Part shown: piece by piece, positions 58,125-64,000 of the stretch
Layout: each line of letters starts with the position of its first letter
How positions within the stretch are numbered: position 1 is the first letter of the stretch
Assembly (NCBI RefSeq): GCF_963678635.1
Contig: NC_087066.1
Location: forward strand, 31,129,301-31,193,300
DNA from: Symsagittifera roscoffensis
Taxonomy: Eukaryota > Xenacoelomorpha > Acoela > Convolutidae
Direction: 5' to 3'
Length of the DNA stretch: 64,000 nt
The notes under the pieces: generated by a model
The model's input: the letters and a program-made list of their open reading frames with translations, nothing else
What the model was told of the DNA's origin: nothing
Database searches by the model: none
Position numbers and translations under genes: made by a program

Positions 58125-58602
58125 AACAAGGTCGATCGTATCTGGGCAAAGGCCCAAACGTTCCGACTGCCTTTTAAGATCTCTGGAGTAGTATAGCATG
58201 AAAAAATGAGATTTTTTGTGAAAATCAACCCCCACACGACATATAAAGAACAAAGTAATAAACTTCGCTCCTATTAACAAATCAATTATGGCAATTAAGC
58301 TTCCTTCAACCAATTTGGAATGATTTCTCAGACGGATTAATTCTCCGCTTACGTGTTAATAGCGCGAAATATATCTTCTTTAAACCCCCATAAATCTTTA
58401 AGCCCCCATAAATTTGTCAAAAAAATGATCACAAGTGAAATATGTTTTCAAAATTAAGCTCAGGACAACAATACCTTCTGAATGATTTTTTTTTAAAATA
58501 CGTCAAAAATGGCTAGTTAAAAGTCGAAGTTTGTCTGAAGAAAAAAAAACCACCCCGACCACAAATATTCCGTTACTTTCGTTACGAAAGTCGGAACAAA
58601 AA
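58125..58602 (-). mobile_element. Hairpin-ended element, copy C (full length, minus)
   Basis: On the minus strand it starts TTTTTGTTCCGACTTTCG at 58602 and ends ACGATCGACCTTGTT at 58125. The 3' hairpin reads TGGGC-CTTT-GCCCA. It is shorter than B and D (478 bp) by internal deletions. It lies 88 bp from SINE copy 2. Confidence 0.78.
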
Positions 58603-61600
58603 TCCTGCTAGATGTCGGATTCTGTTCTGCCATAGAGCCCAGCCGTTTCCAAAATAATGGCAGCAAGCTTTCCCGTTCATCAAATGCAAGACATTACAAG
58701 AAGGATAAAAAACAATTGATCTCATCGTCTCCAATGCGATGTTTGCGAAATCTTTTCTTTTCAAGCCCAAGCTTTCTGTTAAAAAAGAGTAGAGAATTGG
58801 CACCAAAATTAAAAATCTCAATAACAAAAAATGCTCTCTCAAATTGCCTGACCCACATTCCGGCTGGTAATGATCTTTTCCTCTTATCACTGTCGTATGC
58901 GATATGCTTTTGCCATTCTTTTTTTCACGCATGACGCAACTTCAACGTGTGCACAAACTACTGTCAAACAATCTGCGTTTCGTGTTTTACTTTGTGGCAC
59001 TGTGGAAGAACGAGCGATGGAGCCCGAATACCCACGTTCTATTGAAAAATATAATCTTGCAAAAGAACAATGAAAAGGTACGCCATTAGCTTGTAACCAA
59101 AGAGCGTCACCCCAACATCGACTTGCTAAAACCGAAACTACGTTCTTCTATAGGGAGAGTAATTGGCCACTATCATGCGACTTTATACTTTGCTAGAACG
59201 AATTCTCTAGCTTGTTTAGTGTTTGGTAAGAGCTGATATAAAATCTTTTTTCGATTTCGCTCGTTCCTCAAAATTCGAGTTTTTCTCTTGCCCGGTTTCA
59301 ACTCCTCTTATGTCAACTTTATCAGACCAAAAATATGGTAACTTTATCAGAACAATTTTGGTAATTTCTCGGATTTGTTAAAATTTGTGATACACTAGTT
59401 TCTGGTTGGATAACATTTATTTCATCATACTTAGCAGGAAATGAAGTTTTCTCTGTTTGTTGTTCCATTTGAAGTTAAGACTTTTCCAAGATAGGCAAGA
59501 AAAGTGGAGACCCGGACACTCTATACAGGTGTTGACTAGAATTAAGTGTTCGCTCAACCAGTTAAATGCAGTGATCGCATCAACAAAATTGGTTCGGGTG
59601 CGACATTTACAAAAAAATGATTGAGAGGTAGCACTACTGGTTCAAAAGACGCTTGTTGCCAGCAGCTTGCCTCTTTTGGCAGCTTCCTTCATACATTCAA
59701 ACCAGAGAAAATTTTCAAAGTAAAGTCTTCGAAAACTTTGTCCTCATGAACTCTCCGACTTGATTGCGACAAAAACAGGAATTTAGTTCACTCTAACTGG
59801 ACGAGAAATGGCGAACGCTTGCAGCGACCGGATTGGTTATCTTAGTAATCAGCTTCCATGTAGTAGTGTCCTTTTTTGTTTACGAGACTAATTTTGTTTG
59901 AAGTGCAGAAGCATGTTTCCATGTAATGAAGATTAGATCCGAAGAGCGGAAATTTCCCTGGCAAAACTTTTTGAACAGACGGCACAGTTGATCGTAATTT
60001 GGTCCAAGCTCACCGCTGACTAGAAACAGCGACTAAATTTTTTTTAATCGCTGGGGTATAATTTAAAGTTATCAAACTACAAAAAGTTCGAAAAGAACGA
60101 AAAGGGGCGAAAGAACTTCTTAATTAGATACTTGCCATTTGTGTGTCTATTCGAAGTCCATCGGATTTGTGACAGTTTTCTAGTTTAATACATTCGAAGT
60201 CCATCGGACTTGTGACAGTTTTCTAGTTGAAAAAAAAAAACATTTCAAATTAAACACTTCCATTTTTTTCTAATTTCAAATCTAAATAGTCTTGAAGTTT
60301 ACCAGTAGTAGTTCAATAATATTTATCATGGCGCATTCAACTGATTCGAGCCTGCTTGGAGTCCCTGCCTTTTGGCCGAGCTAAACTTTAGAACCACCCA
60401 AATGATGAATAAACTGGATGGACCAATTTCGTTTAGCAGTTGCTGCCAAGGAAAATTCAAACATTAACAGTCTGAAAGTCATATGTCAACAGTCTTATAA
60501 TGGAAGGTACTCATAATTCAGAAAAAAAAACGAGGAAAGCAAGTGAGGCCAAAAATAGAGATTTAATGCAAACATATGAATTTGCAAAAGAAAACAAAAT
60601 AGCGAAAACGAAAAGAAAAACCGATGTCTTGAAAAGTTGCGGGGAAAAAACAATTTCAGTACCGTGCTTTGCGCTGGGTGTTTTCGCAGACAAAAGAGCG
60701 TTTTCGCAAAATAAACAGCAAGTTTTATACATGAAGTTTTCGATAATATACACGGCTTTTGTAGAAGTTTAAACACAACATATGACTGTTACAAAATACA
60801 AAGTCCCGAACGATAACATCGACAATCCTATGAACAATTTTGGGAGCGTTTTTGGATTTGGCAAAGTCAGTTGATATCAAAAAAGTATCTGAACAAAACT
60901 GGATACGCGACGTCTTCATTTTTAACATAAAAATTGTAATCTCAACATAGACTCATAACAGAAATGCTTAACACAACGTACATGTACACTGTAAAGCAAA
61001 AACACATTTCACTAAGAAGGTATATGTTAGCCGTTTCAAACTCACTAAGATGTCTCGATCACACAAAAGTGGTGAATGATAAAGAAATTTTGGATAAGTA
61101 AGAAGAGAACCCAGCTTGACCATTTTGAAAATGAATAACTGCCTTCACCAAATGTCAGTTGAACATATGTACGGCGAAGGAAAAAGTATGTAGCGTGGTT
61201 AAGAACAAAGGGCTTTTTGGAAGAGAGTGCAAGTCTAAATAACGAAAACTTGCCGTAGAGGTTGTAGAAAAAAATGTACAGATACAAAACTATTCGTTTT
61301 TTCAATCGGAACCACTGACGGTCGACGAAAAAAAATTTTGTTGAGTGATACATGCATGTTCAAAGGAGGGAATTAGTGACCATTAAGATCAATCTATATT
61401 GAGCAATAGTACGATCATCGACGAAAACGGCCTACAAACGAAGAAACTGGTAAAATTGAATTTGGAGGCAACGCTATTGTAAACGTGGATATTCCACTAG
61501 AAGGGGTCAGCCAGTTAGTTTTTTAAACAAAAACCATATCCACTAACTTAAACTCAGTAAATCAATGTTGAAAATAATTCCAGCAGACAAAGAAACTGTT

Positions 61601-61990
61601 TTGTATATTGTGGCTTGGTCATTTACACAATCAATTGTTTTTTTGGGAAAATTGTGGTTCGATTGCAATCCAATGGGTGCACGCGTAAAAAAACCCACCT
61701 TTTTTTCTGATCACGAAATTCGCATTCAGGGGAAAGATAACTTACCGAAACAGGTAAATGAAATAGCCCAGAGACAATTTCTTCAACTAATCAAAAATTT
61801 TACTGTAAATAGAAACACTGGTTTTTTTAAATCACCGTTTTTCTCATCCTGTTTAAGCCGATCCAAATTTAAAGTGGAAGATTTTTTTTGTTGAAAAGTA
61901 TATTTAATCAAAAAATATGGAATGTGAGGGAAAAAATACACAATTGTGGTGAAGATTGCTCCATTTGTCCAATAATAATAAGAAGAAAAT
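58603..61990. other. No convincing gene; scattered short open frames
   Basis: Several frames are open for 60-110 codons (60500-60772 plus, 61565-61894 plus, 61045-61353 minus). None shows a domain, splice context or balanced composition. Confidence 0.45.
60131..60232. repeat. 38 bp direct repeat related to the flank of the 938 bp tandem
   Basis: ATTCGAAGTCCATCGGATTTG...TTTTCTAGTTT occurs at 60149-60186 and 60192-60229. The preceding ACTTGCCATTTGTGTGTCTA and this text resemble 62476-62535 and 63414-63470, where CTTGCCATTTGTTGTCTG is followed by ATTCGATTTTGTGACAC and TTTTCTAGCTG. Confidence 0.7.
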
Positions 61991-61992
61991 GA

Positions 61993-62069
61993 CAGTTTGA
62001 AAAAAGCCTCAGACTCAACCCTTACAAAGGACCTTTGTAAGGGTTGAGTCTGAGGCTTTTTTCAAACTG
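61993..62069. repeat. Perfect 77 bp palindrome (38 bp arms, 1 nt centre)
   Basis: The left arm 61993-62030 begins CAGTTTGAAAAAAGCCTCAG and ends CCCTTACAAAGG. One A follows, then the exact reverse complement to 62069. Homology stops abruptly outside the arms. No ORF is involved. Confidence 0.97.
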
Positions 62070-62569
62070 ACCTTTCTATCAAACTGCCCAAAAGTTATTT
62101 GTCCTTTCCTTTCGCATCTTCAACTTCCTTGCAGTTACACCACTGGGCTAATTTTTCACGCAAATTATATAAGGGAGGTCTTCAGAAAAATCCAGAAATT
62201 CAGTGCTCCATTTGTCTCAACTGGTAGATTCTCCAGACCTCAAAGCTAAAGAGGACCTCTAAAAACCTTTGAGAAAAACGTTTTGTGGGCTAATTCTATT
62301 TGTCGGAAAATGGCTACTTCTATTTCAAACTTCTGTTACTCGTGTGGTGAAGAGGGAATGGAGTATGCGTGATATTTTAGCTCTTATTCGTTTCGACAGA
62401 TTTATGTTTTTCCTGCTTCGGAGAATGCTGTGAATTTTTTAACTAAAATATTTTGACTTCTCTTCTCAATTCTAACTTGCCATTTGTTGTCTGTTTGATA
62501 ACCATTCGATTTTGTGACACTTTTCTAGCTGAATAGAAAAGATCCAAATTTAATTCAATTAGACTTCTC

Positions 62570-63107
62570 TTTTTGTTCCGACTTTCGATACGAAAGTAAC
62601 GGAATATTTGTGCTCGGGGTGGGTTTTTTTTCTTCAGACAAATTTGGACTTTTTAACTAGCCGTTTTTGACGGAATTTTTCTTATATCATTCGAAAGATA
62701 TTGTTTTCCTGAGCTTGAATTTGAAAAGATATTTTACCTGTGATCATTTTTCGTAAAGTTATTGGGGTTTAAAGATTGCCATTTTGGCCAATTTGGGACA
62801 ATTAACGCGCGATAAATTTCGCGCTATTAACGCGTAAGCGATATTTAATCCGTCTTAGAAATCGTTCCAAATTGGTTCAAGGAAGCTTATATGCCATAAT
62901 TGATTTGTTAATAGGCGCAAAATCTATCACTTTGTACTTGATATGACGTGTTGGGGGATGTTTTTACATATAATCCCAAATTTTTTCAAAAAAAAATTTT
63001 TTTTATTTTTTTTATTACATTGAAAATTTTCATCTTATTAATGCTCCATAGACCTTAAAAGGTAGTCGGAACTTTCAGGGCTTCGCCCTGATACGAGCAG
63101 TCTTGTT
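62570..63107 (+). mobile_element. Hairpin-ended element, copy D (full length, 538 bp)
   Basis: Starts TTTTTGTTCCGACTTTCG, with the 5' palindrome ACTTTCGATACGAAAGT. Near the 3' end: TAGTCGGAAC, then hairpin CAGGGC-TTC-GCCCTG at 63076-63090, ending ATACGAGCAGTCTTGTT. Confidence 0.8.
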
Positions 63108-63507
63108 TCATTTATTTTATACAATTCTGTAAATGTTCCCAGCAGGTATCTGTATAAATAGTCAGTTTCTATTTTGTTCACAAAACCTCTACTCTGGTTA
63201 CTTATTGTAAAAATATCTTTTATAAACTCCATGTTAATTATCGGAAAATGGCTACTTCTATGTCAAACTTCTGTTACTCGTGTGGTGAAGAGGGAATGGA
63301 GTATGCGTGATATTTTAGCTCTTATTCGTTTCGACAGATTTATGTTTTTCCTGCTTCGGAGAATGCTTTGAATTTTTAAACTAAAATATTTTGACTTCTC
63401 TTCTCAATTCTAACTTGCCATTTGTTGTCTGTTTGATAACCAGTCGATTTTGTGACAATTTTCTAGCTGAATAGAAAAGATCCAAATTTAATTCAATTAG
63501 ACTTCTC

Positions 63508-64000
63508 TTTTTGTTCCGACTTTCGATACGAAAGTAACGGAATATTTGTGCTCGGGGTGGGTTTTTTTTCTTCAGACCAATTTCGACTTTTTAACTAGCC
63601 ATTTTTGACGGAATTTTTTTATATCATTCAAAAGGTATTGTTTTCTTGAGATTGAATTTGAAAAGATATTTTACCTGTGATCATTTTTCGTAAAGTTATT
63701 GGGGTTTAAAGATTGCCATTTTGGCCAATTTGGGACAATTAACGCGCGATAAATTTCGCGCTATTAACGCGTAAGCGATATTTAATCCGTCTTAGAAATC
63801 GAAATCGTTCCAAATTGGTTCAAGGAAGCTTATATGCCATAATTGATTTGTTAATAGGCGCAAAATCTATCACTTTGTACTTAATATGACGTGTTGGGGG
63901 ATGTTTTTACATATAATCTCAAATTTTTTCAAAAAAAAATTTTTTTTATTTTTTTTATTACATTGAAATTTTTCATCTTATTAATGCTCCATAGACCTTA
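63508..64000 (+). mobile_element. Hairpin-ended element, copy E (3' end outside window)
   Basis: Second copy within the 938 bp tandem. It is cut by the window end about 45 bp before the expected terminus. Confidence 0.78.

Larger units (their letters stand above)
62303..64000. repeat. 938 bp tandem repeat, second unit cut by window end
   Basis: TCGGAAAATGGCTACTTCTA occurs at 62303 and 63241, and the two units match closely to the end of the window. Each unit contains about 265 bp of leader, then a copy of the hairpin-ended element (62570 and 63508), then about 130 bp of tail (seen only for unit 1). Small differences (ATTTC/ATGTC, one 6 bp insertion near 63798) show both are real copies. Confidence 0.92.

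Noticed and set aside
57891-58313. 140-codon minus-strand frame
   Set aside because: It covers parts of a SINE and of the hairpin-ended element; no protein family.
58582-59640. Minus-strand open segments slightly resembling a receptor tail (NFGANSLLFFNRKLG) and nearby Cys-containing text
   Set aside because: The segments are in different frames with stops, the NPxxY and DRY-type motifs of a GPCR are not present, and no exon boundaries support a gene.
60500-60772. 90-codon Lys/Glu-rich plus-strand frame with an ATG
   Set aside because: Composition follows the A-rich DNA, an equally long frame exists antisense, and no domain or splice context was found.
61565-61894. 109-codon plus-strand frame
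   Set aside because: No domain, no homologous feel, ends in a poly-T-derived Phe run; probably chance.
1-64000. CRISPR arrays, operons, rRNA or intact tRNA genes
   Set aside because: No regularly spaced repeats with spacers, no prokaryotic gene organisation, and the only tRNA-like sequences are SINE heads lacking a sound cloverleaf.

Overview
The window is nuclear DNA from an intron-bearing animal. It is AT-rich, coding exons carry canonical GT...AG boundaries, an animal-specific BTB-BACK-Kelch gene is present, and most of the rest is decayed transposons and repeats. The lineage cannot be fixed from the sequence; an invertebrate is most likely. Nothing prokaryotic is seen.

Layout. 1-12,700: a decayed Ty3/Gypsy-type LTR retrotransposon on the minus strand, with gag at the high-coordinate end and the end of pol near 2,100. 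A 2.6 kb gag-protease segment inside it is tandemly duplicated, and the RT catalytic core and RNase H have been lost. 12,795-16,538: a 1,872 bp near-identical tandem duplication. 16,540-20,750: no gene. 20,926-30,371: minus-strand exons of one or two secreted, helix-rich proteins, with a decayed exon copy at 26.6-27.0 kb, a hAT-type MITE with intact 8 bp target duplications, and a TIR element full of GCGGAATCCGC-like motifs. 31,221-32,492: a minus-strand protein kinase. 32,500-38,400: repeats, including a second copy of the TIR element. 38,452-42,425: a two-exon minus-strand gene for a 132 aa low-complexity protein, with a tRNA-derived SINE in its intron. 42,986-52,396: an eight-exon plus-strand gene for a 752 aa KLHL10-like Cullin-3 adaptor, divergent from the small gene, with a foldback element in intron 3. 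52,400-64,000: no convincing gene; it holds a second SINE, further copies of a ~0.5 kb hairpin-ended element, a perfect 77 bp palindrome and a 938 bp tandem repeat cut by the window end.

How the genes relate. The KLHL10-like protein is predicted to recruit substrates to a Cullin-3 ubiquitin ligase; in animals where it has been studied KLHL10 acts in the male germ line. It shares a 560 bp intergenic region with the divergent 132 aa gene, so the two may share a promoter. The kinase and the secreted proteins show no visible functional link to them.

The least explained material is the repeat biology: a ~0.5 kb element (five copies) whose 3' hairpin keeps its pairing while its bases change; a TIR element abutting a perfect 44 bp palindrome; a retrotransposon duplicated internally after losing its catalytic core; and a perfect 77 bp foldback.
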